Shown here in pieces: positions 1-7,014 of a DNA stretch of 62,952 nucleotides. The notes below the pieces were generated by a model. That model was not told the DNA's origin, searched no databases, and saw only the letters and a list, made by a program, of their open reading frames with translations. Both the position numbers and the translations under genes were made by a program. Origin of the DNA: Planctomycetaceae bacterium (GTDB lineage Bacteria > Planctomycetota > Planctomycetia > Pirellulales > Pirellulaceae). Each line of letters begins with the position of its first letter. The first letter of the stretch is position 1. The stretch is from contig PAQH01000135.1 of the NCBI GenBank assembly GCA_002709225.1, positions 1 to 62,952 of the forward strand, given 5' to 3'.

Positions 1-119
1 AGCCAAGTCTTGATCGGTGCGAATGGGGCGCTGCGACATTTCAATAACCATGGCTGCGCGGCTCTTGAACGCATCAAGGTTGGTGGTCAGTGCCAGACTG
101 TTCTTGTCCAGCGAGTAGG
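1..119. repeat. terminal overlap, left copy
   Basis: Bases 1-119 are identical to 62834-62952. A reading frame crosses the join without interruption, so this is most simply the overlap left when a circular or circularly permuted genome is written as a linear contig. A 119-base overlap equals a common assembler k-mer size, so I do not read it as a biological terminal repeat. Confidence 0.9.
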
Positions 120-750
120 TCACCGCCGGCAGGTTCGGCACTTCCTCGGCTACCGCGGCCTTGACCTTCTCTGTTGGGGTGAAGCTGGCGCGGTCCTCGT
201 TGAACTGTGCCCAGCCGGCGCGCAGATCCCGTTCGTCATGCTTTTGCAGTGCGTAGAAACAGCACACGAAGCGCTCCGGGGTGCCGTCGGTGACGGTGTA
301 CAAGCAGCGCTTGGCGCCGGTCACGACCAGCTGTTGCACAACCTGCCAGCGGTCAGCCTCGGGCACGATGCCCTGCTCCACCAGCGCGGCCTTTTCCTCG
401 TTCCACTGCTTGCACTCCCAGACGGTCTGGTAGTCGGGGTTGATGCCGTCCAGCGAGGCGCTCAGCATGCCGTCATCATCGGACGCGACCAGCTGGGATA
501 GCTCGTCAGCCAGATAGTCCTCGGCCAGCGGCCGCGCCGCAGCCTCTACCCGGTGCCCCTCGTCGAGAATGCGCTGGCGTACCCAGTCAGAAAATTCCTG
601 CTTGGTGCCGGTCGCTTTCAGGTGCAACAGCGCATTGCGCTTGATGTGCGGGCTGGCGCCCATCATGGGCGAGGCTTCACTGGCGCAGTCGAACTCGGCG
701 CGCCATGCCAGCCATTCCTCGGAGTTTGGAATCAGGTCATAGACGATCAT
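1..750 (-). CDS. YqaJ-type viral recombinase/exonuclease, N-terminal part
   Basis: This is the N-terminal 250 codons of a leftward gene that runs off the window start and continues at 62833 down to 61919, giving about 554 residues in total. Residues about 7-200 have the features of the YqaJ/lambda-exonuclease (PD-(D/E)xK) family: E69 in an EGHRVE stretch, D101 in SLDG and E112-x-K114 in WECK, the expected metal-binding triad. Such 5'-3' exonucleases resect double-strand ends and pair with an annealing protein. The ERF gene directly upstream overlaps by four bases (ATGA), so the two form a Red-like recombination pair. The start at 750 is chosen because of that overlap. The C-terminal part is described at 61919-62952. 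Confidence 0.88.
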   Translation of the reverse strand, partial: MIVYDLIPNSEEWLAWRAEFDCASEASPMMGASPHIKRNALLHLKATGTKQEFSDWVRQRILDEGHRVEAAARPLAEDYLADELSQLVASDDDGMLSASLDGINPDYQTVWECKQWNEEKAALVEQGIVPEADRWQVVQQLVVTGAKRCLYTVTDGTPERFVCCFYALQKHDERDLRAGWAQFNEDRASFTPTEKVKAAVAEEVPNLPAVTYSLDKNSLALTTNLDAFKSRAAMVIEMSQRPIRTDQDLA

Positions 751-1400
751 TGGGAAGCCTCCGGCTGGGGGATCTGTTTAATACGGGCGATATGGCCCGG
801 GGAGAGGTTCCTGCTTTCGGCGTACTTCACGATCTGCGCGACGGTCTTTTCGCCGGCAGCGACTTGCGCCTCCCAGCTTTTCAGGTTCTTTTTGAACCAT
901 GCTTCGGCGCTTACGGCGGGGTCTGCCTTCTCGGGTTTGTTGTCGGCTGGCTTGTTGCCGCCTTCGCCGGCGCCTTCCTCGTGCTGCTCGTCCGGCTCGG
1001 AGTCGGCAGCAATGCCGAGCATGGAGCTAAGGCAGTAGCGGCGCAGATAGGTCACGGTGGCGCCGAAGTCTTTAACGTCGGCCATTCCGCGCGGCAGCGC
1101 AATGCGGTTTTCCATCATGCCGCCGGCTTCGTGGACAATGCGGGTAATCAGCCAGCGCTCGCCGCTGGCGTCAGTCTCGATGGGCTGGAGTACGGCGATG
1201 CCGTTAGCGGTTAGTGCGGGGCGGGTTTTTTCGTTGATCTGCGCCAGCGGCGCATACTTGAAATCGTAGCTGCCGCCGTTCTTCATTTTCACATTGACCA
1301 GGGTGTCCGCAATAACCGGGTCAAACTTGGATTGCGCTTTGGCCAGCGCCGCATAGAGCTGTACCAGCGGATCCGGGTTTGGCGGGATGATAGGTTCCAT
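747..1400 (-). CDS. ERF-family single-strand annealing protein
   Basis: A protein of 217 residues. The stretch YDFKYAPLAQI, then RPALTANGIAV, a TRI(V)HEAGG segment and DFGATVTYLRRYCLSSMLGIAAD follow the order of conserved blocks in the ERF superfamily of phage annealing proteins (P22 Erf relatives). The C-terminal third is Glu/Lys/Pro-rich and probably a flexible linker plus a short tail. It anneals complementary single strands exposed by the YqaJ exonuclease encoded immediately downstream. I place the start at the methionine of MEPIIPPN (1400). A longer version from 1442 would add fourteen residues of unlike composition that overlap the A+T-rich promoter gap. Confidence 0.88.
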   Translation of the reverse strand: MEPIIPPNPDPLVQLYAALAKAQSKFDPVIADTLVNVKMKNGGSYDFKYAPLAQINEKTRPALTANGIAVLQPIETDASGERWLITRIVHEAGGMMENRIALPRGMADVKDFGATVTYLRRYCLSSMLGIAADSEPDEQHEEGAGEGGNKPADNKPEKADPAVSAEAWFKKNLKSWEAQVAAGEKTVAQIVKYAESRNLSPGHIARIKQIPQPEASQ

Positions 1401-1492
1401 AGTGTTTCTCGTTTCGATGACTGGAAGCCAAAGCATACACAATCAACAAACAATAAAAATACATATAGAAAACTATCATCACGCCGGCGCAA
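1401..1492 (-). promoter_or_regulatory. A+T-rich gap, probable promoter of recombination operon
   Basis: This is a short A+T-rich stretch, unlike the GC-rich surroundings, between the repressor-like gene and the ERF gene, both leftward. It probably holds the promoter for ERF-exonuclease-RdgC. I could not settle on one -35/-10 pair. Confidence 0.35.
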
Positions 1493-2065
1493 TCAATTGC
1501 GAATACTGATTATGGGCGCCGCGTCGACTACCGGGACCGACTTGGCGTTGAACGGGCCGCACAGCTCATACTTGTTCTTCGCCCGGGTTCGCATCAGCGT
1601 GGCAATCACCTTGCGGCCATCTTCCAGGGTCACCACACAAAACCGGTCGATCAGGTGGCGCGGGTCGCGTGGCGGGCCTACGAACAGCATCCAGCGATCC
1701 ATCCAGCCAAACGCGCTCTTCGCTGCGCGCACTTCGATTGCCGTCGTATCGTAGGGCAGCCCAGGCGGCATGGTGGTCCGCTCGCGCGGCGGCGCAACCA
1801 GCACCGTTCCGTCACCCTTCATGAATCCGGTCACCTTCGTGCGGCGCATCGTGCGACGGGCGACGTCGATGCCGGCATTAAAGGCGACCTCGGCCAGCGG
1901 CACGCCCAGCAGCTGCCCAATCAGGACCGCCTCACCCAGTTGCATGCGACGCTTATCGGAGAATGTCAGGCTGAGCTGTGACGGCAACAGCTCTAGCTTG
2001 CCGGCCAGCGTGCGCAACGATATCTGCCGGTCTTTCAATAGGTCATCAAAATATTTGCGATTCAT
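1493..2065 (-). CDS. CI-like repressor with degenerate S24-like domain
   Basis: A protein of 190 residues. Residues about 1-70 look like a lambda-repressor-type helix-turn-helix (ISLRTLAGKLELLPSQLSLTFS, then a helix ending in LGVPLAEVAF). Residues about 105-190 resemble the peptidase S24/LexA-type dimerisation domain, with a short beta-rich core ending in PIISIRN. A clear Ser-Lys catalytic pair is not evident: the usual GDSM block reads AKSAF, and the expected lysine strand lacks a well-placed Lys. RecA-stimulated self-cleavage may therefore be lost. The gene is divergent from a Cro-like gene at 2164, the standard layout of a lysis-lysogeny switch. Shine-Dalgarno AGGGA lies just upstream of the start. 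It may act on the two promoters in the 98-bp gap. Confidence 0.7.
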   Translation of the reverse strand: MNRKYFDDLLKDRQISLRTLAGKLELLPSQLSLTFSDKRRMQLGEAVLIGQLLGVPLAEVAFNAGIDVARRTMRRTKVTGFMKGDGTVLVAPPRERTTMPPGLPYDTTAIEVRAAKSAFGWMDRWMLFVGPPRDPRHLIDRFCVVTLEDGRKVIATLMRTRAKNKYELCGPFNAKSVPVVDAAPIISIRN

Positions 2066-2163
2066 GGCAAGTCCCTATATCGTTAATTGAGTCATCCCAT
2101 AACCGGATGCCTGTTTATGATTCAGAAATGATCCAATTAGTTCACCATTAGGACGCTGCAACC
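2066..2163. promoter_or_regulatory. divergent switch region between repressor and Cro-like genes
   Basis: A 98-bp A+T-rich gap between divergent regulators, presumably carrying both promoters and the operators. Visible elements are TTGAGT at 2087-2092, TATGAT at 2116-2121, a direct repeat of ATGAT spaced 11 bp, and imperfect inverted half-sites TTAATTG/CAATTAG. The spacing of the first two is too wide for one sigma-70 promoter, so exact promoters remain unassigned. Confidence 0.5.
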
Positions 2164-2487
2164 ATGCACATTGAGGGCTTGAACGACGTGACGGGGCCAA
2201 GGCTTCGCGCATTCCGGAAAGCGAAGGGGCAAAGCGCAATTGAGTTTTGGGGCGCGGTGGGCATCAGCCGATCGCGCGGCTACGACTTCGAGAAGAAAGC
2301 CAGCCTGCCCGAGTTCGTGGCACGACTGGTGTACATCCACCACGTTGCCGGCATCCCCACGGATATGCCGGTGGCTGAACTGCGGCACCTTGCCAAAGCC
2401 TGCGAAGGCCACAAGGCGCTGAAACAATCCATAGCCAGCGCCCAACGGGGCGCGGAGCTACTTAGCAAAGCAGCGGGAGGGCTGTAA
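2164..2487 (+). CDS. Cro-like helix-turn-helix regulator
   Basis: A protein of 107 residues. The N-terminal half ([20 protein letters not shown], then [14 protein letters not shown]) fits an XRE/Cro-type DNA-binding domain in which the second stretch would be the recognition helix. The C-terminal half is helical, with no recognised domain. It is the first gene of the rightward early operon, facing the repressor-like gene and ending two bases before ssb, so it probably switches off repressor transcription or tunes early transcription. This role is inferred from position and the helix-turn-helix pattern. Confidence 0.6.
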   Translation: MHIEGLNDVTGPRLRAFRKAKGQSAIEFWGAVGISRSRGYDFEKKASLPEFVARLVYIHHVAGIPTDMPVAELRHLAKACEGHKALKQSIASAQRGAELLSKAAGGL

Positions 2488-2489
2488 CC

Positions 2490-2957
2490 ATGGCACGCGG
2501 AGTTAATCGAGTCACATTGCTAGGCAATGTCGGCGGCGACCCGGAAATTCGCTATCTGCCCAACGGCAACGCGGTGGCGAACGTCACCCTGGCGACGTCG
2601 GACACTTGGAAAGACAAGCAGACCGGCCAGCCGCAAGAGCGTACCGAGTGGCATCGGGTGGTGTTCTTCGGCCGCATTGCCGAAGTGATTGGCGAGTACG
2701 TCCGCAAGGGCAGCAAGCTGTACATCGAAGGCCGCCTGCAAACCCGGGAGTGGGAAAAGGACGGCATCAAGCGCTACACGACTGAGATTGTCGTGGACAT
2801 GGGCGGGCGCATGCAGTTGCTCGATGGTGCGCCGGCGGGTGGGCAGCAGCAACGGCCGCCGCAGCGCCAGCAGCGGCAAAACGACCTGCCACAAAACCCG
2901 CCGCCGCAGCAAAGCATGCCGGACTACGACAGCTTCGATGACGATATACCCTTTTAG
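2490..2957 (+). CDS. ssb: single-stranded DNA-binding protein
   Basis: A protein of 155 residues. The first 105 residues are a bacterial-type SSB OB-fold: [40 protein letters not shown] and a [19 protein letters not shown] segment. A Gln/Pro-rich linker follows, and the protein ends in the acidic tip DDDIPF that recruits replication and repair partners in bacterial SSBs. The tip is intact, so this protein could substitute for host SSB. It has a strong Shine-Dalgarno (GGGAGGG) and is the second gene of the early operon. Confidence 0.96.
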   Translation: MARGVNRVTLLGNVGGDPEIRYLPNGNAVANVTLATSDTWKDKQTGQPQERTEWHRVVFFGRIAEVIGEYVRKGSKLYIEGRLQTREWEKDGIKRYTTEIVVDMGGRMQLLDGAPAGGQQQRPPQRQQRQNDLPQNPPPQQSMPDYDSFDDDIPF

Positions 2958-2983
2958 CAGATATTCCTTTCTAGGAGAGTGCC

Positions 2984-3100
2984 ATGGCCTGCCAAATCGC
3001 TAACGCCGACTTCGCGCTGATATTCATCGCCGGCGGCTGCCTGGGGATTGCCATCGGGTATATGTTCCGGTTCTTCGACGAAGATCGCAAAAACCCATGA
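2984..3100 (+). CDS. small single-span membrane protein
   Basis: A 38-residue product with one hydrophobic segment (about residues 9-28, rich in Ile/Ala/Gly), followed by an acidic and basic C-terminus. A strong Shine-Dalgarno (AGGAGAG) precedes the start, and the stop overlaps the next start as ATGA. The function is unknown. Confidence 0.65.
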   Translation: MACQIANADFALIFIAGGCLGIAIGYMFRFFDEDRKNP

Positions 3101-3564
3101 AGGTCCATATCCGCAAACTGCCCGGCGGCACGCTGGTGCCGGCCGACGAGGAGGCGGCCGAGTACGTCAAGAAGATGAAGCCGGGTGAGGTGTACCGCTG
3201 CGAAATCAAGCGGGACGCCAACTACAAGTTCTTCAAGAAGTGCCATGCGCTGGTGCGGCTGTGCTTCGACCACTTTTGCGAGGTCACGCCGCCGCAGGAG
3301 TACAAGGGCATGCCGGTCGAGCCGAACTACGAGTTGTACCGGAAAAACATGACGATCCTGGCCGGCTTCTACACCGCGCATTTCACCATGAACGGCGATG
3401 TCCGGCTGGAAGCCAAGAGCTGGTCCTACGCGAACATGAGCGAGGAGGAGCGCGAGAAGCTGTATTCCAAGCTGATCGACGTGGCGCTGCGCAAAGTATA
3501 TGCCTACTCGATGACCGAGGAGGAGCTGAACAAGATGGTAGACGAGGTGCTGCATTTCACATGA
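3097..3564 (+). CDS. DUF1367 family protein
   Basis: A protein of 155 residues. The order of blocks (KVHIRKLPGG, a GEVYRCEIKRDANYKFFKKCHAL segment, PNYELYRKNMTILAGF and a long C-terminal helix) matches the DUF1367 family found in early operons of lambdoid and P22-like phages, close to recombination genes. The biochemical role is not established. The gene overlaps both neighbours by four bases (a small membrane gene before it, a Ref-type nuclease after it), which fits a role in recombination or replication. Confidence 0.75.
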   Translation: MKVHIRKLPGGTLVPADEEAAEYVKKMKPGEVYRCEIKRDANYKFFKKCHALVRLCFDHFCEVTPPQEYKGMPVEPNYELYRKNMTILAGFYTAHFTMNGDVRLEAKSWSYANMSEEEREKLYSKLIDVALRKVYAYSMTEEELNKMVDEVLHFT

Positions 3565-3953
3565 AAGGATCCAACCCAACCGCCGCGCAAAAACGCTGGC
3601 ATGACGCGCTGTGCAAGACGGTGGGCTGTGTCGCCTGCCGCCAGCTGGGCGAGTTCAATCCGGTGGTGTCGATTCATCACATCGAGGGCCGCACCAAGTG
3701 GTACGCACACTGGCTGGTGCTTCCGCTGTGCGAGAGCCATCACCAAGCGGGTACCGGCAATCTGGTCGTGCCGGCGGTTCACGGTAACGAAGCGGAGTTT
3801 GAGCGCGTCTACGGCCGCCAGGGCCAGCTGTTGCTTAGCGCCATCAACACGCTGGATCTGGTCGGCATCGAAGTGCCGCAGATCATGCGCTATTTCGAGA
3901 GCGTACTGTACCTGAATGGAGGGCGAACAAATGTCGTCTGGCGCAAGCCTTGA
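3561..3953 (+). CDS. Ref-type recombination enhancement nuclease
   Basis: A protein of 130 residues. The core CVACRQLGEFNPV...SIHHIEGRTK...LPLCESHHQAG has the paired His/Cys pattern of HNH-like Ref nucleases (phage P1 Ref family), which cut DNA at RecA-directed displacement loops. HHIEGR and CESHH would provide metal and catalytic residues. It is shorter than P1 Ref and lacks an extended basic N-terminus. The start at 3561 overlaps the DUF1367 stop (ATGA). Co-location with SSB, ERF and exonuclease genes supports a recombination role. Confidence 0.75.
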   Translation: MKGSNPTAAQKRWHDALCKTVGCVACRQLGEFNPVVSIHHIEGRTKWYAHWLVLPLCESHHQAGTGNLVVPAVHGNEAEFERVYGRQGQLLLSAINTLDLVGIEVPQIMRYFESVLYLNGGRTNVVWRKP

Positions 3954-4146
3954 GTTCACGCGACTCAACGAGCACACCATCAAGACGGCCGACGGCCGCT
4001 ACTGGGTGGTGCGGGGTGGCAAGGGGGAGCATCGATCTTTCCTGGCCTACTACAAAACCGACGTCATCGGCAGCAACCGCAAGGCGCAGCCCATGATTGA
4101 CCTATGCAACGAGCACAACAAGACAACGGGTAGCAGACCGGCATGA
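3931..4146 (+). CDS. small protein of unknown function
   Basis: A protein of 71 residues with no domain I recognise. The start at 3931 is favoured over an earlier ATG at 3916 because GGAGGG lies seven bases upstream. The gene overlaps the Ref-like gene by 23 bases and the next gene by four. It contains a short beta-rich stretch (TIKTADGRYWVVRGG) that may form a hairpin. Confidence 0.6.
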   Translation: MSSGASLEFTRLNEHTIKTADGRYWVVRGGKGEHRSFLAYYKTDVIGSNRKAQPMIDLCNEHNKTTGSRPA

Positions 4147-5018
4147 GGCGCTTATTTATCAGTTTCAGCGGCGGCGAAACCAGCGCCTTCATGGCGCAAT
4201 GGCTGCTGGCTAATCGTGCTGACCACTATGACGAAATAGTCTGTCTTTTCGCCAATACTGGTCAGGAAAACGAGGCGACACTGCGGTTCGTTCAGCAGTG
4301 CGACGAGGCTTTCGGGCTGAATGTTGTCTGGCTTGAGGCTGTCGTTCAGCCCAAGGGAAAAGGATGCACGTTCAAGGTCGTCAACCACGAAACCGCAAGC
4401 CGCAACGGCGAGCCATTCGAGGCGGTGATCGCGCGGTATGGCATTCCCAACAAGTCGTACCCGCACTGCACGCGCGAACTCAAGCTGAACCCCATGTTGG
4501 CCTACTTGAAATCAATCGGCTGGCAACCCGGCAGCTATGACACAGCCATTGGCATCAGAGCCGACGAGATCGACCGCATGTCTGCCCGCGCCAAGCAGAA
4601 GCGCTTGATCTATCCGCTAATCAGTCACGTCGAAATGACCAAGCCGCGCATCAATCACTGGTGGCAGCGCCAGCCTTTCCGTTTGCAGCTCAAAGGGTAC
4701 GAGGGCAACTGCAAATGGTGCTGGAAAAAGAGCCTGCGCAAGCACCTGACCCTGCTCAACGAACATCCGGACTGGTACGAGTTTCCTGAACGGATGGAGC
4801 GTGAATACCCGCTCGCCGGCCACAATCTGGACGGCAATGCGCGGGTGTTCTTCCGAGAGGGGCGTAGTACGGAAGATCTGCGCGCCATGGCAGCGGCCGG
4901 CGGGTTCGCGCCTGCGCGCGACGATGCCCAGGTGTATGAGGATCAGCTCACCCTGGACCTTGATTCGAGCAACGGTTGTAGCGAGTCCTGCGAAATCGAC
5001 TTCGAGGATGCGGCATGA
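4143..5018 (+). CDS. PP-loop (PAPS reductase-like) protein
   Basis: A protein of 291 residues. It begins with a beta strand and the pyrophosphate-binding PP-loop SGGETS (residues 9-14), then VCLFANTGQEN, typical of the adenine-nucleotide alpha-hydrolase/PAPS reductase superfamily. Cysteines in SYPHCTREL and in a CKWCWKK pair could bind an iron-sulfur cluster or zinc. Family members activate sulfate, tRNA or DNA with ATP, but phage members are generally unassigned and the sequence does not show the substrate. It lies in the early operon beside a DUF1064 nuclease and a 2OG oxygenase, with four-base overlaps on both sides. A second, divergent PP-loop protein is encoded at 39128. Confidence 0.8.
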   Translation: MRRLFISFSGGETSAFMAQWLLANRADHYDEIVCLFANTGQENEATLRFVQQCDEAFGLNVVWLEAVVQPKGKGCTFKVVNHETASRNGEPFEAVIARYGIPNKSYPHCTRELKLNPMLAYLKSIGWQPGSYDTAIGIRADEIDRMSARAKQKRLIYPLISHVEMTKPRINHWWQRQPFRLQLKGYEGNCKWCWKKSLRKHLTLLNEHPDWYEFPERMEREYPLAGHNLDGNARVFFREGRSTEDLRAMAAAGGFAPARDDAQVYEDQLTLDLDSSNGCSESCEIDFEDAA

Positions 5019-5440
5019 AAATGTCCGAAGAGGAATACGCCTCGCTGATCGCCAAGCGTGGCAAGCCGCAAGCTGGCAGCAAGCCCGCGCCCAGTAGTAA
5101 GGCTCGGATGCAGGCGCTAGGCCGGCTCAAGCCTGGGCGGATGAACAAGACCGAGGCGGCCTATGACAAGCACCTTGCGCTGCGCAAGCACGCCGGGGAA
5201 GTGCCGTGGTACCGCTTCGAGGGTATCAAGCTGCGGCTGGCTGACAACACGTTCTATACGCCGGACTTTGCCGTCATGCTGGCGAACGGCGAAATGGAAA
5301 TGCACGAAGTAAAAGGCGTCTGGACGGATGACGCGCGGGCCAAGACCAAGATTGCCGCCGATCAATACCCGTTCCGATTCATTGCCATCACTGCCAAAGC
5401 CAAGAAAGACGGTGGCGGCTGGGCTATCGAGGAGTTTTGA
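5015..5440 (+). CDS. DUF1064 endonuclease-like protein
   Basis: A protein of 141 residues. The N-terminal 40 residues are basic and flexible. The remainder contains NKTEAAYDKHLALRK, a YTPDFAVML strand and EMHEVKGVW, giving the E...PD...ExK arrangement of restriction-endonuclease-like folds. This matches DUF1064, which is often found where phages encode a Holliday-junction resolvase such as RusA. It probably trims branched or recombining DNA. Overlapping starts place it in the same translational unit as the PP-loop gene. Confidence 0.78.
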   Translation: MKMSEEEYASLIAKRGKPQAGSKPAPSSKARMQALGRLKPGRMNKTEAAYDKHLALRKHAGEVPWYRFEGIKLRLADNTFYTPDFAVMLANGEMEMHEVKGVWTDDARAKTKIAADQYPFRFIAITAKAKKDGGGWAIEEF

Positions 5441-5441
5441 C

Positions 5442-6152
5442 ATGAAACAAATGCTACACCCTGACTTGCGCGAGCATATCGACGCGCTGCTGGAAGTCTG
5501 CGCCTACGGCCGCGAACACAACCCGGAACCCGAGGCACTGCTGACGGCGATCAGCACTAATCAGGACTGGCTCAACGCCTACGAGTGGGCGAACGGCATT
5601 GTGCTGAACAACCGGGTGGCCGGGCTCGCCGGCAACGCCTTCGCGGTGCCGTTCCTGAGCGAGAAAATCTGTGACGCGCTGGTGCGTGAATCGCTCAAGC
5701 TGGGCGCTGAGCATGGGTATAAGCCGAACACCGAGGAGGAGAGCCCGTACCAGATACCGGAAATCGTCATCAAGCATGTCGACCCGGAGCTGTTCGACCA
5801 GCTGTATCAGACGCTGCGATATCTCGAGGTATGGTTTCTGCTGATCTACCACACGTCGCCTACTGACGTGGCAAGCATCCAGTTCGCCCGCTACGAAGAG
5901 GGCTTTACCGATCACGGCAACTGGCACCATGACCGCGACTCGGACTTTACCGCCGTGGTCAGTCTCAATCCGGGCGAGTTCGAGGGTGGCGGCACCGATA
6001 TTCGGCTGACCGCGACCAGCTATTACAGCGTTCCACCGCTGCCCAAGGGCTACGCGCTGATACTCAACGGCAAGCAGATCCATCACCGGGGCCGCCGGGT
6101 GAACAAGGGCATCCGGCATCTGCTGGTTTACTGGCTGGCCGGGCTGGGCTGA
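5442..6152 (+). CDS. 2-oxoglutarate/Fe(II)-dependent oxygenase
   Basis: A protein of 236 residues. The C-terminal half has the facial triad of prolyl-4-hydroxylase-type dioxygenases: H162-x-D164 in NWHHDRD, a distal His at 214 or 215 in QIHHRG and the 2OG-binding Arg at about 225 in GIRHLLVYW. The stretch FEGGGTDIR is also typical. The N-terminal half is helical. Such enzymes hydroxylate proteins, nucleic acids or small molecules. The substrate is not evident. It directly follows the DUF1064 gene. A different oxygenase-like protein is encoded at 34327. Confidence 0.85.
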   Translation: MKQMLHPDLREHIDALLEVCAYGREHNPEPEALLTAISTNQDWLNAYEWANGIVLNNRVAGLAGNAFAVPFLSEKICDALVRESLKLGAEHGYKPNTEEESPYQIPEIVIKHVDPELFDQLYQTLRYLEVWFLLIYHTSPTDVASIQFARYEEGFTDHGNWHHDRDSDFTAVVSLNPGEFEGGGTDIRLTATSYYSVPPLPKGYALILNGKQIHHRGRRVNKGIRHLLVYWLAGLG

Positions 6153-6239
6153 TAGCCTGACTGTTTCGGCGCCAGCTGTTTCGATAGGAAAATCAAAACA
6201 CTCACAGGGGCCGCCGGCGATACAATCCGGCGGGCAGCC

Positions 6240-6383
6240 ATGAAGCGCACTAAGTACACAGTGGTATTCACCAGCGGCAAAACCTGCTCCATGGTCAACC
6301 CGGAAGGGCTGACACCGCAGCAAGCCAAAACGATAGCCGAAGGCCAATTCGGCACACACAACGTCAAGGAGATCCGAGAATGA
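6240..6383 (+). CDS. small protein of unknown function
   Basis: A 47-residue product, predicted alpha/beta (YTVVF strand, then a helix in TPQQAKTIAEGQF). It overlaps the next start by four bases. A hairpin of perfect 7-bp arms (CCGCCGG/CCGGCGG, about 6212-6234) ends just before the start and could mask its ribosome-binding site. Confidence 0.5.
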   Translation: MKRTKYTVVFTSGKTCSMVNPEGLTPQQAKTIAEGQFGTHNVKEIRE

Positions 6384-6514
6384 ACCGTAACCCCCGCCAG
6401 CTGAACTATCGGCCGATTGACTGCCTGTCGCGCTGCGATATCTGCGGTAAGGGCCGCAGCACCGGCAAGCACCGCCGTTGCAGCGAGATCCGCAAGGCGA
6501 AGTACGCGCAATGA
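6380..6514 (+). CDS. small Cys-containing protein
   Basis: A 44-residue basic product with CDIC and a further Cys, possibly part of a zinc site. It is coupled to both neighbours by four-base overlaps. The function is unknown. Confidence 0.5.
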   Translation: MNRNPRQLNYRPIDCLSRCDICGKGRSTGKHRRCSEIRKAKYAQ

Positions 6515-6894
6515 TGCCGGCCTTCGTGAACGCGATCCATCGCACCGCCCGCAAGCGCCACACCTGTACCGAGTGCCGGGGCGATATCGAGCCCATGGAT
6601 ATCTACGAGCGGGTGACGGGCTGCTGGGATGGGAGCCTGTCAACGTACAAGACGTGTACGCACTGCGAAGTAGCCCGGGATCTGTTCGTGGACGTCACCA
6701 AGGGTACCCGCGATGCAGAGTACGGGGATTATTGCTTTGGCGAGGTGGGCGCGGACATGCGGGAAGCCGCCTCCGAGCTGCGCCACGAGCCGGGCACAGC
6801 GTTTGGCCTGCTACGCCATGTCGTGGGCATGCGTCAGCGCCAGCGGGCCGCGATAGCCCGCCGCAAAGCCGAAGCGCCGGATCTGTTCGATTAA
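6511..6894 (+). CDS. zinc-ribbon protein of unknown function
   Basis: A protein of 127 residues. HTCTECRGDIEP and TCTHCEVAR supply two CxxC knuckles, with a further Cys in YGDYCFGEV, giving a likely zinc ribbon. The C-terminus is a charged helix with basic repeats of Arg and Gln. The start at 6511 (ATGATG) overlaps the preceding stop. An upstream in-frame ATG at 6478 is less likely because it would overlap the preceding gene more deeply. Confidence 0.6.
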   Translation: MMPAFVNAIHRTARKRHTCTECRGDIEPMDIYERVTGCWDGSLSTYKTCTHCEVARDLFVDVTKGTRDAEYGDYCFGEVGADMREAASELRHEPGTAFGLLRHVVGMRQRQRAAIARRKAEAPDLFD

Positions 6895-6903
6895 ATCACA
6901 CGC

Positions 6904-6941
6904 AAAAAAAATCCCCGGGCAGTGAGTAGCTGTCGGGGGAT
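6904..6941 (-). terminator. leftward rho-independent terminator
   Basis: Read on the minus strand, a stem of ATCCCC/GGGGAT with an inner stem (GGCAG/CTGTC, one mismatch between them) is followed by eight T residues. No U-run follows on the plus strand. No leftward gene ends here. It would stop leftward transcripts from the 8529-9765 island after they have run antisense to the replication genes. Confidence 0.6.
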
Positions 6942-6960
6942 CGCAAGGAGTTCACAAATT

Positions 6961-7014
6961 ATGACATGCAACAGACCAATCGCGCACCTGAATAGTTCCA
7001 AGGTGACGCTATGA
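6961..7014 (+). CDS. possible 17-residue leader peptide
   Basis: A 17-codon frame (begins MTCNRP) preceded by AAGGAG ten bases upstream. Its stop overlaps the start of the replication protein gene as ATGA, so translation could be coupled. It may simply be a spurious short frame. Confidence 0.35.
   Translation: MTCNRPIAHLNSSKVTL

Noticed and set aside
1..119. Long terminal repeat or direct terminal redundancy of the virion DNA
   Set aside because: The length equals an assembler k-mer and the sequence lies inside one gene. No terminase-site features are visible.
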